DNA from: Actinotalea alkalitolerans
GTDB lineage: Bacteria; Actinomycetota; Actinomycetes; Actinomycetales; Cellulomonadaceae
Direction: 5' to 3'
Assembly: GCF_023369855.1 (NCBI RefSeq)
Contig: NZ_JAMBPP010000003.1
Span: forward strand, 295,768 to 359,767
DNA length: 64,000 nt
Shown: piece by piece, positions 53,111 through 62,038 of the stretch
Position numbering within the stretch: the stretch's first letter is position 1
Layout: each line of letters begins with the position of its first letter
Program-made: the position numbers and the translations under genes
Notes under the pieces: generated by a model
What the model saw: the letters and a program-made list of their open reading frames with translations, nothing else
Databases searched by the model: none
What the model was told of the DNA's origin: nothing

Positions 53111-54709
53111 TCAGACCAGTCGGACCAGCAGGCGAGCCGCACGCGCGTCGTAGAGGCGCCCGCCCACGACGATGCCTGCCACGAGCACCACCGCTCCCCC
53201 GAGCACCCCCGCCCCGAGGGTCACCCATGCCATCGAGGTCCGCCACCACAACGCGGCACCGAACGAGACGAGCACCGGAAGGCACAGCAGCAGCGTCGTC
53301 GCCGAGGTGAGGAGCTGCGCGGCCAGGCTCGCGCCCACCGCCCCCATCTGCGCCGCGAACGGGCTCGCCCCCGCCTGCGGCACTGGGTAGGGAAGCAGCA
53401 CGCTCGAGACCGCCGACACCGCCAACCCCGTGCACAGGACACCGACCCCTGCCCCCACGGCCGCCGGAGCGAGGTCCCAGCGACCGACAGCACCCACCCC
53501 GATGAGGGTCACGGCCACCGTCACCGGCAACGACCAGGCAAGGGCGCCGACGGCCCGACCGGTCCGGTCGGACCACCCTGGGGCACGGGCCACGACGTGC
53601 AGCCAGAACGCCGAGCCGTCGAAGGCCAGGTCGTTGTGGCGGCCCCAGCCGATGCTCCCGCCGATCGCCACCCCCACGCTCAGAGCCACGGCATCCGGCA
53701 CGTCCACCACGGTCGCGAGCAGCAGCACGATGATCAGTGGCGCAGCGACCGCGCCGAGCATCGCCGAGACGTACCGCGGGTCGGCGCTCCAGTACCGCAG
53801 AGCCCGTCGCGTCACGGCCCCGGCCGCGAGCCGTCCGTGCGACCCTTCCCGGCCCTTCCCCAGCACGGCGTCGGGACGTCGGCGCACCTGACCACCCCTG
53901 GCAGGGGGGCTCTCGAGCGCCCGCTGAAGCAGCGCTCCCCACGCGGCGACGCACAGCACGACCCATCCCGCACCCACCGCCAGACGACCGACCGCGCCGA
54001 GCAGGTCACCCTGCGCCGCCACCGCCGGCGCCGCCCACACCACCCCGACGGGCGTCCACCCCAGCACCGCAGCCACACCTGGGACCCGTTCGAGCGACCC
54101 CTCGAGCCCTTCCTGACCGATCCTCAGCAGCACCGGGACCAGCGCGACCCCCACGACGACGGTGAGCGCCGTCGCGATGCGCCGTGAACGCCGCGCGGCC
54201 AGGATCCGGCCCGCAAGGGTGGTCGTGAGCCGCGAGGCGAGCAGGCACGTGAGCAGCGCCACCGGTGCGCCGATCACCGCGACCACCACCGGCACGCCCG
54301 CCGACCAGGCGGCGACCCCCTGCTCCTGCGTGATCCGCAGCGCACGGGAGCCCCAGGCGACCGCGGGCGCGAGGGTCACGAACCCCGTGAAGAGCACCGG
54401 CACGCTGACCAGGCCGGCCACCAGGAGGCCCGGCACCAGGGTCCGGGCGCGCAACCCGAACGTGGCGAACCTGGAGATGTCCAGGGTGTCGTCCATCCCG
54501 GGCAGGAGCACCGGGATCACGGCCCAGCCGATCACCACCAGCGATCCGCCGAGGACGATCACGTCGTGAGCCGTCGAGGCGTCCTGCCGACCCAGCCAGG
54601 CCATGCCCGCCAGCACCGAGGGGGTCATGCTGAGGGCCCAGAGCGCACCGAGGACCAGCACCACGACCCGCCAGGCCTCCTGCTTCAGCGCATGACCCAG
54701 CATGGTCAT
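53111..54709 (-). CDS. ABC-2-like exporter membrane protein
   Basis: 532 residues with about 12 hydrophobic segments, two halves that may reflect duplication, and little soluble sequence. LGHALKQEAWRVVVLVLGALWAL opens it; a central basic loop (QVRRRPDAVLGKGREGSHGR) separates the halves; the end is GGRLYDARAARLLVRLV. It forms an exporter with the ATPase 2 nt upstream. The cargo is unknown. ATG at 54709 (ATGACCATG, two starts 6 nt apart). Confidence 0.78.
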   Translation of the reverse strand: MTMLGHALKQEAWRVVVLVLGALWALSMTPSVLAGMAWLGRQDASTAHDVIVLGGSLVVIGWAVIPVLLPGMDDTLDISRFATFGLRARTLVPGLLVAGLVSVPVLFTGFVTLAPAVAWGSRALRITQEQGVAAWSAGVPVVVAVIGAPVALLTCLLASRLTTTLAGRILAARRSRRIATALTVVVGVALVPVLLRIGQEGLEGSLERVPGVAAVLGWTPVGVVWAAPAVAAQGDLLGAVGRLAVGAGWVVLCVAAWGALLQRALESPPARGGQVRRRPDAVLGKGREGSHGRLAAGAVTRRALRYWSADPRYVSAMLGAVAAPLIIVLLLATVVDVPDAVALSVGVAIGGSIGWGRHNDLAFDGSAFWLHVVARAPGWSDRTGRAVGALAWSLPVTVAVTLIGVGAVGRWDLAPAAVGAGVGVLCTGLAVSAVSSVLLPYPVPQAGASPFAAQMGAVGASLAAQLLTSATTLLLCLPVLVSFGAALWWRTSMAWVTLGAGVLGGAVVLVAGIVVGGRLYDARAARLLVRLV

Positions 54710-54711
54710 CC

Positions 54712-55506
54712 TCAGCCGGACGAGGGTCGCAACCACGTCAGCTCCCGCGCCTGCGCCGAGCCGCCGAGCAGCTCGACGAACCGTTCCTCGAGGTCGCGGT
54801 CGGCGCGGACCTCGTCGAGCGGCCCGGCGGCGAGCACCCTTCCCCCGGCGACGACGGCCACGTGGTCGCACACCCGCTCGACCAGGGCCATCACGTGGCT
54901 CGAGAGCACCACGGTGCCGCCCGCCGCGACGAACTGCTGCAGGATCCCTCGGATCGCCGCGCCCGAGACCGGGTCGACCGCCTCGAACGGCTCGTCGAGC
55001 ACGAGCAGACGCGGGGCGTGCACCAGGGCGCAGGCCAGCGCGACCTTCTTGGTCATCCCCGCGGAGTAGTCGGCGACCAGCGTCGACCCCGCTCCCCGGA
55101 GGTCGAGCGCCTCGACGAGGTCGTCCCTCCGGGTGGCCAGCACGTCGCGGTCCATGCCCCGCAGCAGGCCGGCGTAGCTGATCAGCTCTGGGCCGGTGAG
55201 CCGGTCGAAGAGCCGCAGACCGTCGGGCAGCACACCCAGCAGCGGGGCGGCCTCGACCGGGCGCCGCCACAGGTCGATGCCGTGCACCAGGACCGTCCCG
55301 GCATCAGGCGTCAGCAGACCGGTGGCCATCGACAGCGTCGTGGTCTTGCCCGCACCGTTGGGCCCGACCATGCCGTAGAACGACCCGGCCGGGATGGTCA
55401 GGTCCAGCCCCGCGACCGCGACGGTCGCACCGAACCGCTTGACGAGCCCTCGTAGCTCGAGCGCCTGCGCACCCGGCTCGGCGGGTGCGGGCGGTCTCAC
55501 CTGCAC
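54712..55506 (-). CDS. ABC exporter ATP-binding protein (ABC-2 type)
   Basis: 264 residues. Walker A GPNGAGKTT, Q-loop GVLPDGLRLFDRLTG, signature YSAGMTKKVALACAL, Walker B LLVLDEPFEAVDP, H-loop LSSHVMALVE. YSAGM in place of YSGGM is common in this exporter subgroup. GTG at 55506. The DUF2236 gene ends 3 bp before its start, so the three genes (DUF2236, ATPase, membrane protein) may be one leftward operon. Confidence 0.9.
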   Translation of the reverse strand: MQVRPPAPAEPGAQALELRGLVKRFGATVAVAGLDLTIPAGSFYGMVGPNGAGKTTTLSMATGLLTPDAGTVLVHGIDLWRRPVEAAPLLGVLPDGLRLFDRLTGPELISYAGLLRGMDRDVLATRRDDLVEALDLRGAGSTLVADYSAGMTKKVALACALVHAPRLLVLDEPFEAVDPVSGAAIRGILQQFVAAGGTVVLSSHVMALVERVCDHVAVVAGGRVLAAGPLDEVRADRDLEERFVELLGGSAQARELTWLRPSSG

Positions 55507-55509
55507 ACC

Positions 55510-56481
55510 CTACGTCGCGGCCCTGGTGCCCGTGCTGGTGTCCTGGTGCGGCCTCAGCCGGCCCGTGCCGCCGTCAGCGACCCACGCCGGGGGGATGACC
55601 TCGGGCGGATCGACCCCCTCGGCCGGGTCCACGGCGTCCAGGGCCCAGCGGATCGTCGAGGTGACCACGCGGCCACCCGCCCGGACCAGGGTCGCCTCGA
55701 CCGGCGGCACCGACGGCAGCCGCAGCGGACGCCTCGTCCATCGCGGCATGAGGCCCACCCCGGCAGCGGCGATCACTGCGTAGACAGGGCGGGCCACCCA
55801 CGGCAGCGGCGGGGTGAGGAGCAAGAAGCGCGCGGCGTCCCAGGCCTCCTGGGTCCCCCCGAGCTCGGGTCGGTACTCGGCGAGCTGGGCGTGCAGGTCA
55901 CGCAGCGTCAGGGGCAGGTCGCTCGCACCGAGCGCATGGCCGACGACGGCAGTCTGCGCGACGTACTCGTCGCAGCCTGCGGCGTCGAGCGGCTCCCGGC
56001 CGTACCGCTGGTGCGCCATCAGGAAGCTGTCGACCTCAGCCATGTGCACCCATCGCAGCAGGTGTGGGTCAGAGGCCTCGTAGAACAGGCCCTGGGAGGT
56101 GGTGCCGCTGATCCTCGCGTGGACCGTGCGCACGACCGCGACGATCTGCGCGGCGTCGTCGGCCGTGCCGAACGTGGTCGTCGCCACGAAGGTCGCGGTC
56201 CGCTGGAGCCTGCCCCACGGGTCTCCGCGGTACCCCGAGTGGGCTGCCACCGCGGCCATCGCCCGGGGGTGCAGGGACTGCAGCAGCAGGGCCCGCACCC
56301 CACCGACGAACATCGACGCGTCACCGTGCACGCGGCCGATGGGGCTGTCCGGGGCGAACCACCGTGGTCCCGGGGTGCGATGGATGCGGTCCCGGGCCGA
56401 GGTCGGGTCGGGTCCGGCCACCCGCGAGAGCAACGCCCCCGAGATGCGGGAACGGACCTCGGCGACCTTCGGTGCGGGCAT
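55510..56481 (-). CDS. DUF2236 / oxygenase MpaB-like protein
   Basis: 323 residues, all-helical. RVHGDASMFVGGVRALLLQSLHPRAMAAVAAHSGYRGDPWGRLQRTATFVATTTFG, HLLRWVHMAEVDSFLMAHQRYG and a C-terminal AVDPAEGVDPPEVIPPAW are typical of DUF2236. The fold is shared with latex-clearing protein (haem b oxygenase) and MpaB; whether this member binds haem is not known, although R-x-H pairs are present. ATG at 56481 after a gap that holds four 11-bp-phased repeats and faces the DUF4349 gene. Confidence 0.88.
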   Translation of the reverse strand: MPAPKVAEVRSRISGALLSRVAGPDPTSARDRIHRTPGPRWFAPDSPIGRVHGDASMFVGGVRALLLQSLHPRAMAAVAAHSGYRGDPWGRLQRTATFVATTTFGTADDAAQIVAVVRTVHARISGTTSQGLFYEASDPHLLRWVHMAEVDSFLMAHQRYGREPLDAAGCDEYVAQTAVVGHALGASDLPLTLRDLHAQLAEYRPELGGTQEAWDAARFLLLTPPLPWVARPVYAVIAAAGVGLMPRWTRRPLRLPSVPPVEATLVRAGGRVVTSTIRWALDAVDPAEGVDPPEVIPPAWVADGGTGRLRPHQDTSTGTRAAT

Positions 56482-56533
56482 GGTCCGATCCTCACACGGC
56501 GTCGCCCGTCCGGCCGCACGGTGGCGGACAGGC

Positions 56534-56582
56534 CACGATCGGCTCACGATCAGGTCACGATTGGGTGCTCGGTGGTCACGAT
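56534..56582 (-). promoter_or_regulatory. Four-copy CACGAT direct-repeat array between divergent genes
   Basis: CACGAT occurs at 56534, 56545, 56556 and 56577, spacings 11, 11 and 21 bp. Read on the minus strand the units are ATCGTGGCC, ATCGTGAGC, ATCGTGACC and ATCGTGACC. All lie in the 148-bp gap between the DUF2236 and DUF4349 starts, on one face of the helix. Confidence 0.65.
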
Positions 56583-56629
56583 TGGGTCGAACGGTCACCC
56601 GGCGCGCACGCCGCTCCTAGCCTGGGCCC

Positions 56630-57871
56630 ATGCCTCGCCTCCTGCGGACCCTGGGCGTCACGGTCCCCCTGCTCCTCGTGCTCGTCGGCTGCTCGGCCAC
56701 CTCCCAGGGCGACGCGGCGTACCCGATGTCCGAGGGCGGGGGCGAGTCCTCGGTCGAGGAGTCCGCCGACGGCGGCGCGTTCTCCGACGACGTCGAGGCA
56801 CCCTCGACGAGTGACCGCCAGGTGATCACGACCGGGACGGTCACCATGACGGTCGACGACCCGCGGGCCGTCGCCGAGGAGATCAGCATCCTGGTCGAGC
56901 ACATGGGTGGGCACGTCGGTCAGCGCTCGGAGCAGTCGGCCCGCGGGACCACCCCGGCCCGGGCCACGCTCACGGTGCGGGTGCCGGCAGACGAGGTGAC
57001 CACGACCCTCACCGAGCTCGAACGTCTGGGGCAGGTCGAGGAGATCTCCGTGGACTCCACCGACGTCACCGGGGAGGCGCGCGACCTCGACGCCCGCATC
57101 CGTGCGCTGGAGATCTCGGTGGCCCGGCTCGAGGACCTCCTCAGCCGGGCCCAGTCGACCTCCGACCTCGTCGCGGCCGAGCAGGCGCTGACCGAGCGTC
57201 AGTCGAACCTCGAGAGCCTGCAGTCCCAGCGGGCCTCGCTGCGCGACCAGGTGCAGATGTCCACGCTGAGAGTGTCCCTGTTCACCGAGGGCACCGTCCC
57301 CGAGGATCCGCCGTCCGGCTTCTGGGGTGGGCTCCTCGCCGGGTGGACCTCGTTGGTGGCCGCGCTGCAGGCCCTGCTGCTGGTGCTCGGCACCCTCGTC
57401 CCGTGGCTGGCCTTCGCCGCCCTCCTGACCCTGCTCGGCCTCGCGGTTCGCCGCGCCCTCAAGCCGCGGGGGGCAGCAACGGCGCTGCCCTCCGCCGAAA
57501 CCGCCACCGCACCGCCGCCCGCGCCGCGGTCCGGACCGGTGACGACGGCACACGCACCGGGTCAGCCCGTCACGGGCCCGATGACGACCCTGCCGCACAT
57601 CCCGCCCCAGGCCCCCCCTGTTCCGCCCGCACCGCCTGCTGCGTCCACCGCGCCGGCAACCGCCGAGGCACCGCAGACGGCGCCGGCGGGAGGGGAGGCG
57701 GGCAGGCCCGACCCGACGCCGCCCGCCAGACCTGCACGCTCGACCACCGCGAAGCGCGCACCGCGGTCCTCCAAGGCCGCACGAGGTGGCTCCGACGGCA
57801 CGCCGCCGAGCCCACCCTCAGAGCCGGGCACGACCGACCAGAGCGGCCCGAGGCCCGACACGACCACCTGA
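56630..57871 (+). CDS. DUF4349 lipoprotein with a disordered C-terminal tail
   Basis: 413 residues. Lipobox LVLVGCSAT (Cys about 21). The DUF4349 body (about 60-270) has ITTGTVTMTVDDPRAVAEEIS, ATLTVRVPADEVTTTLTELERLGQVEEISVDSTDVTGEARDLDARI, then a coiled coil (ALEISVARLEDLLSRAQSTSDLVAAEQALTERQSNLESLQSQRA) and one C-terminal TM helix (LLLVLGTLVPWLAFAALLTLLGLAV). The last 130 residues are Pro/Ala/Thr-rich and cytoplasmic by topology. An envelope protein of unknown function. Confidence 0.88.
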   Translation: MPRLLRTLGVTVPLLLVLVGCSATSQGDAAYPMSEGGGESSVEESADGGAFSDDVEAPSTSDRQVITTGTVTMTVDDPRAVAEEISILVEHMGGHVGQRSEQSARGTTPARATLTVRVPADEVTTTLTELERLGQVEEISVDSTDVTGEARDLDARIRALEISVARLEDLLSRAQSTSDLVAAEQALTERQSNLESLQSQRASLRDQVQMSTLRVSLFTEGTVPEDPPSGFWGGLLAGWTSLVAALQALLLVLGTLVPWLAFAALLTLLGLAVRRALKPRGAATALPSAETATAPPPAPRSGPVTTAHAPGQPVTGPMTTLPHIPPQAPPVPPAPPAASTAPATAEAPQTAPAGGEAGRPDPTPPARPARSTTAKRAPRSSKAARGGSDGTPPSPPSEPGTTDQSGPRPDTTT

Positions 57872-57908
57872 CCGGTGGTCGCAGGTCGACGCGACGCCAC
57901 GAAGGACG

Positions 57909-58547
57909 TCAGGACGGGCTCGGCGCACCCCCAGGCACGAGCTGGAGGGTGGTCACACAGGTCGGGCTCCCCTCGGTGGTGGCGAAGGGGACGGAGCCGC
58001 CGAGGTGGTCCTGCGTCACCTCGAGCGTGCCGGTGACGTCGCGGGGCAGCCAGAACCCGATGAACCCGTTGGCGTAGGTGGTGGCCGTCTCGTCGATCAG
58101 CACGTCGCCGTCGTCGCTGACGATCCTGACGTGGACCTCGTCCTCGACCATCTCTCCCTGGCAGGTGGCCAGGCTGTGGAAGTAGCAGTCGTGGGTCGAG
58201 CCCACGTACGGGGCGATCGAGACGTAGAGCTGGTCCCCCGGGAGCTCGACGGCCACCTCGATGGTCCCGTCCCCGATCAGCACCTCGTCCTCCCGCACCG
58301 AAGCGGCGAAGCCCAACGGCCTGCCCTGGGACGAGGTGTCGAGCCGCTCGACGATCTCCTGCCCGCTCAAGCCGTCGAGGCCGAGATCGACGAGCAGGTC
58401 GGCGTCACCGGCAGCGGTGGACTGCTCGGGTTCGGGTGCGGGAGCCGTACCGCCGTCCGATGTGCACCCGGCCAGCACGATCGTGGCGGCGGCGAGGCCG
58501 GCGAGCGTACGGCCCGCGAAGGCCCTGACATGGCGTGTCGTCCGCAT
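57909..58547 (-). CDS. cueP: CueP-like periplasmic/extracellular copper-binding lipoprotein
   Basis: 212 residues with lipobox VLAGCTSD (Cys about 26) after a basic start. The body matches CueP: LDGLSGQEIVERLD, LYVSIAPYVGSTHDCYFHSLATCQGE, and TTYANGFIGFWLPRDVTGTLEV, ending PTCVTTLQL. The three Cys (DCYFHSLATC and PTC) correspond to the Cu-binding Cys of Salmonella CueP, which also carries conserved His in this region. Predicted to bind copper outside the cell. ATG at 58547. Copper regulator or exporter genes are not in the window. Confidence 0.9.
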   Translation of the reverse strand: MRTTRHVRAFAGRTLAGLAAATIVLAGCTSDGGTAPAPEPEQSTAAGDADLLVDLGLDGLSGQEIVERLDTSSQGRPLGFAASVREDEVLIGDGTIEVAVELPGDQLYVSIAPYVGSTHDCYFHSLATCQGEMVEDEVHVRIVSDDGDVLIDETATTYANGFIGFWLPRDVTGTLEVTQDHLGGSVPFATTEGSPTCVTTLQLVPGGAPSPS

Positions 58548-58747
58548 GGCTTCGATTGTGCCGCCACCGGCCGTGTCATTGCCCCGGACCTTCGTCACCC
58601 CCGACCGACGAGCCCACCGGATATCCCGGTCCGTCGGCCGGATCCATGGTCATCCGTTGTCCACAAGGCCCTGTTTTGGGGCGCTTTGCTCCTCTAGGCT
58701 CTCGGGGACGCGCCGACCGGGCGCTCGCAGGGGGCACAGGGGGATCG

Positions 58748-59974
58748 ATGGAAGGCGTCGTACTGCTCGAGCACGAGGTGCGCGAGCTCATCCGCCGGCG
58801 CGGCATCGACCCCCGGCGTGACGTGGACCTCCTGCGGCGCCTCGTCCACGACGTCGTCGCCGACTACGACGAGCGCTCCCTCGCCGGAGACCTTCCTCCT
58901 CTCACCGACCCGGTCGCCGCGAGCAAAGCCGTGGTCGACGCCGTCGCCGGGCTCGGACCTCTCCAGCAGTACCTCGACGACGACGAGGTCGAGGAGATCT
59001 GGATCAACTCCCCCGCGCAGGTGTTCGTCGCACGTCGCGGCGAGCCCGAGCTCACCACCACGCTGCTGACCGCTGACCATGTCCGCGAGCTGGTCGAGCA
59101 GATGCTCAAGGTCTCCGGCCGCCGCCTGGACCTGTCGAGCCCGTTCGTCGATGCCGCCCTCCCCGGCGGGGAGCGACTGCACGTCGCGATCCCCGACGTC
59201 ACCCGTGAGGCCTGGGCGGTCAACATCCGCAAGTACGTGGTGCGCGCGACGCACCTGGACGACCTCGTCGCACTGGGCTCGCTCCCCGCGACGGCAGCCC
59301 GCTTCCTGTCGGCTGCCGTGGTCGCGGGCCTGAACGTGCTCGTGTCCGGGCCGACCCAGGCAGGCAAGACGACGATGCTGAACGCGTTGGCGGGCTCCAT
59401 CCCACCGCGCGACCGGGTCATCACCTGCGAGGAGGTCTTCGAGCTCAAGGTGCCCCACCGGGACGTGGTGGCTCTCCAGTGCCGGCAGCCCAACCTCGAG
59501 GGCACCGGGGAGATCACGCTACGCCGCCTGGTCAAGGAGGCACTACGGATGCGACCGAGCCGGATCATCATCGGGGAGGTGCGCGAGGCCGAGAGCCTCG
59601 ACATGCTGATCGCCCTCAACGCCGGCGTGCCGGGCATGTGCACCGTGCACGCCAACAGTGCACGAGAGGCGCTGACCAAGGTCTGCACGCTGCCCCTGCT
59701 CGCCGGGGAGAACGTCTCCGCCGCTTTCGTGGTCCCCACCGTGGCCTCGGCCATCGACCTGGTGGTCCACCTGGATGTCGACGCGGGCGGGCGACGACGT
59801 ACCCGAGAGGTGATCGCCGTCCCGGGCCGGGTCGAGAACGGTGTGGTGGAGACCGCCGACATCTACCGTCTGCGGGATGGTGCACTGGTCCGTGCGGAGG
59901 GCTTCCCGCCGCACGCGGACAGGTTCGCTCGGGTCGGGATCGATGTCGTCGACCTGCTGCGGGCCGAGGGGTGA
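58748..59974 (+). CDS. tadA: Tad pilus assembly ATPase TadA/CpaF
   Basis: 408 residues, a secretion NTPase that powers pilus assembly. N-terminal domain with LGPLQQYLDDDEVEEIWINSP; Walker A GPTQAGKTT (201-209); Asp box EEVFELKVPHRDVVALQCRQPN; Walker B RMRPSRIIIGEVREAESLDML; His box CTVHANSAREAL. ATG at 58748 after GGGGGATCG. The Ile-Asn-Ser-Pro segment and lack of an N-terminal MinD-like fusion are standard. No tadZ/cpaE gene precedes it; the neighbour on that side is the opposite-strand cueP. Confidence 0.94.
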   Translation: MEGVVLLEHEVRELIRRRGIDPRRDVDLLRRLVHDVVADYDERSLAGDLPPLTDPVAASKAVVDAVAGLGPLQQYLDDDEVEEIWINSPAQVFVARRGEPELTTTLLTADHVRELVEQMLKVSGRRLDLSSPFVDAALPGGERLHVAIPDVTREAWAVNIRKYVVRATHLDDLVALGSLPATAARFLSAAVVAGLNVLVSGPTQAGKTTMLNALAGSIPPRDRVITCEEVFELKVPHRDVVALQCRQPNLEGTGEITLRRLVKEALRMRPSRIIIGEVREAESLDMLIALNAGVPGMCTVHANSAREALTKVCTLPLLAGENVSAAFVVPTVASAIDLVVHLDVDAGGRRRTREVIAVPGRVENGVVETADIYRLRDGALVRAEGFPPHADRFARVGIDVVDLLRAEG

Positions 59975-59981
59975 GCGCGCC

Positions 59982-60842
59982 GTGGGGGTCGTGACCGGGC
60001 TGCTCCTCGGGGCCGGGCTCTCGCTGCTGGTGTGGGCGTTCACCTCACCGCCACCCGCCACGCGCCACCGGCGCAGCCGATGGGCCGAGCAGACGGGCGA
60101 CCTGCTCGTGCAGGCGGGAGCCCCAGGTGTCTCGCCCGGCGGTCTCGTGGCCACGTCGGCCGCCCTCGGTGGGCTGATCCTGCTCGTGGCGGTGGCACTG
60201 ACCCGCGCGCCGGCGATCGCGGTGTGCTTCGCCGCCATGGCCGCGCTCGCACCGATCGGCCTCGTTCGTCTGCGTGCACGAAGCCGGCGCCTGGCGCTGC
60301 GTGGTGTCTGGCCCGAGGTGGTCGACCACCTCGGTTCGGGAATCCGGGCTGGGCTCTCGCTCCCCGAGGCCCTGAGCCAGCTGGCCGACCGCGGCCCGGT
60401 CGACCTGCGTCCCGCCTTCGCCGAGTTCGCCGAGGACTACCGGCTGAGCGGTCGCTTCGGCACGTGCCTGGACGCCCTCAAGGCACGCCTCGCCGACCCT
60501 GTCGCCGACCGCATCGTCGAGGCGCTCCGCCTGACCCGCGACGTCGGCGGGACCGATCTGGGCCGGTTGCTGAGGACCCTCTCTCACTTCCTGCGGGAGG
60601 ACGCCCGGACCCGTGGCGAGCTCGAGGCCCGCCAGAGCTGGACCGTCAACGCTGCACGACTCGCCGTGGCGGCGCCCTGGATCGTCCTGGCTCTGCTCTC
60701 CTCGCGGCCCGAGGCGGCGTCCGCCTACAACACCCCGGCCGGCGCGATGGTGCTTGCCGCCGGGGCGATCTGCACCCTGGTGGCCTACACCCTCATGGTC
60801 CGTATCGGGCGCCTGCCCGAGGACGTCCGGGTGCTGCGGTGA
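59982..60842 (+). CDS. tadB: Tad inner-membrane protein TadB
   Basis: 286 residues. N-terminal TM pair (LLLGAGLSLLVWAF and LILLVAVALTRAPAIAVCF), a cytoplasmic T2SSF domain (RGVWPEVVDHLGSGIRAGLSLPEALSQL, RIVEALRLTRDVGGTDLGRLLRTLSHFLREDARTRGELEA), and C-terminal TM helices. The GTG at 59982 is 7 bp after the tadA stop; a GTG at 59991 is possible. It ends in a GTGA overlap with tadC. Confidence 0.9.
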   Translation: MGVVTGLLLGAGLSLLVWAFTSPPPATRHRRSRWAEQTGDLLVQAGAPGVSPGGLVATSAALGGLILLVAVALTRAPAIAVCFAAMAALAPIGLVRLRARSRRLALRGVWPEVVDHLGSGIRAGLSLPEALSQLADRGPVDLRPAFAEFAEDYRLSGRFGTCLDALKARLADPVADRIVEALRLTRDVGGTDLGRLLRTLSHFLREDARTRGELEARQSWTVNAARLAVAAPWIVLALLSSRPEAASAYNTPAGAMVLAAGAICTLVAYTLMVRIGRLPEDVRVLR

Positions 60843-61792
60843 GCGCACTGCTCGGGACTGACCCGTCGACCGCGGTCGGTGCCGTCGCCGGTGGGGTGGG
60901 CGGCCTGGGCCTGTGGCTCGTCTACTGGCACCTGATGTCCCGTCGACCGCGCCTCGACGACCGGCTCGCCCCGTACCTCCGCCTGAGTCCGAGCACCTCG
61001 AAGCTGCTCCGCTCCCCCGTCGCCAGGTCACCCTTCCCGACCCTCGAGCGGCTCATCGCCCCGGTCATGCACGACGCGGTCAGTCTCGTCGAGCGACTCG
61101 GGTCACCGAGCGCGGACCTCGAGCGGCGGCTCGCACGAGCCGGTCGACGCGCGACCGTCGAGGAGTTCCGTGCCGAGCAGGTGGTGTGGACCGTTCTCGG
61201 GATCACCTGCGGACTGGCGCTGGCCCTGCTGCTGGTTGCCGGACGAGGGACGCACCCGATCGCGGCTGCGGTCGTCGTGATGGCTGCGGGGCTGACGGGG
61301 CTCGTCGGGCGCGACCAGCTGCTCTCGCGGCAGGTCCGGCTCCGCGAGGAGCGGCTCCAGGCCGAGCTGCCCACCATCGCCGAGCTGCTCGCCCTCGCGG
61401 TGGGTGCTGGGGAGGGGGCGCTCGGTGCCCTCGAGCGGGTGGCGCGCACGACCCACGGCGCCCTTGCCGACGAGATCCGGCAGACCGTGGCGGACGCCCG
61501 GTCCGGCGTGCCGTTGACCCACGCGCTCGAGCGTCTCGCGGACCGCACGGGTCTGGTCGTGCTGGCCCGTTTCGCCGAGGCCATCGCGGTGGCGATCGAG
61601 CGAGGTACCCCGCTGGCCGACGTCCTACGGGCCCAGGCCGAGGACGTCCGCGAGGCGGGTCGCCGCGAACTGATGGAGTCCGGTGGCCGGAAGGAGCTGG
61701 CGATGATGGTCCCCGTCGTCTTCCTGATCCTTCCGGTCACCGTGGTCTTCGCCGTCTTCCCCGGCCTGAGCGTCCTGCGCCTCGACCTCTGA
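60839..61792 (+). CDS. tadC: Tad inner-membrane protein TadC
   Basis: 317 residues. TM helix near the N-terminus (GAVAGGVGGLGLWLVYWHL), then a T2SSF domain (RLQAELPTIAELLALAVGAGEGALGALERVARTTHGALADEI, RFAEAIAVAIERGTPLADVLRAQAEDVREAGRRELMESGGRKELAMMVPVVFLILPVTVVFAVFPG). Partner of TadB in the membrane platform. GTG start overlapping the tadB stop (GTGA). Confidence 0.9.
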   Translation: MSALLGTDPSTAVGAVAGGVGGLGLWLVYWHLMSRRPRLDDRLAPYLRLSPSTSKLLRSPVARSPFPTLERLIAPVMHDAVSLVERLGSPSADLERRLARAGRRATVEEFRAEQVVWTVLGITCGLALALLLVAGRGTHPIAAAVVVMAAGLTGLVGRDQLLSRQVRLREERLQAELPTIAELLALAVGAGEGALGALERVARTTHGALADEIRQTVADARSGVPLTHALERLADRTGLVVLARFAEAIAVAIERGTPLADVLRAQAEDVREAGRRELMESGGRKELAMMVPVVFLILPVTVVFAVFPGLSVLRLDL

Positions 61793-61816
61793 AACCACCC
61801 GAGAGAAGGAAGACCA

Positions 61817-62038
61817 GTGCACACCACGATCACCCAGTCCCTGCCCGCACCCCCGCACCGGTCGGCTGACGAGATCGGTACCGTCCTCGCGGACCCTGAA
61901 CGTGGGGACGTGCCTGGCTGGGTCCTGGTCACGCTGATGACCGCAGGGCTGGTCATCGCCCTGTGGGCCGTGGCCGGGCCAGCACTCGCGGACGTCTTCA
62001 CCACGGCGATCCAGCGGGTGACCTCGGTCGGTGCGTGA
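61817..62038 (+). CDS. Small pilin-like membrane protein following tadC
   Basis: 73 residues. A hydrophilic leader (HTTITQSLPAPPHRSADEIGTVLADPERG) leads to a hydrophobic segment DVPGWVLVTLMTAGLVIALWAVAGPALADVF. The size, position and Gly before the helix suggest a Flp-like pilin or minor pilin, with cleavage possibly at ERG/D. However it lacks the Glu at +5 and the EY pair of canonical Flp. GAAGGA precedes GTG 61817. It overlaps the next gene by 8 nt. Confidence 0.7.
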   Translation: MHTTITQSLPAPPHRSADEIGTVLADPERGDVPGWVLVTLMTAGLVIALWAVAGPALADVFTTAIQRVTSVGA

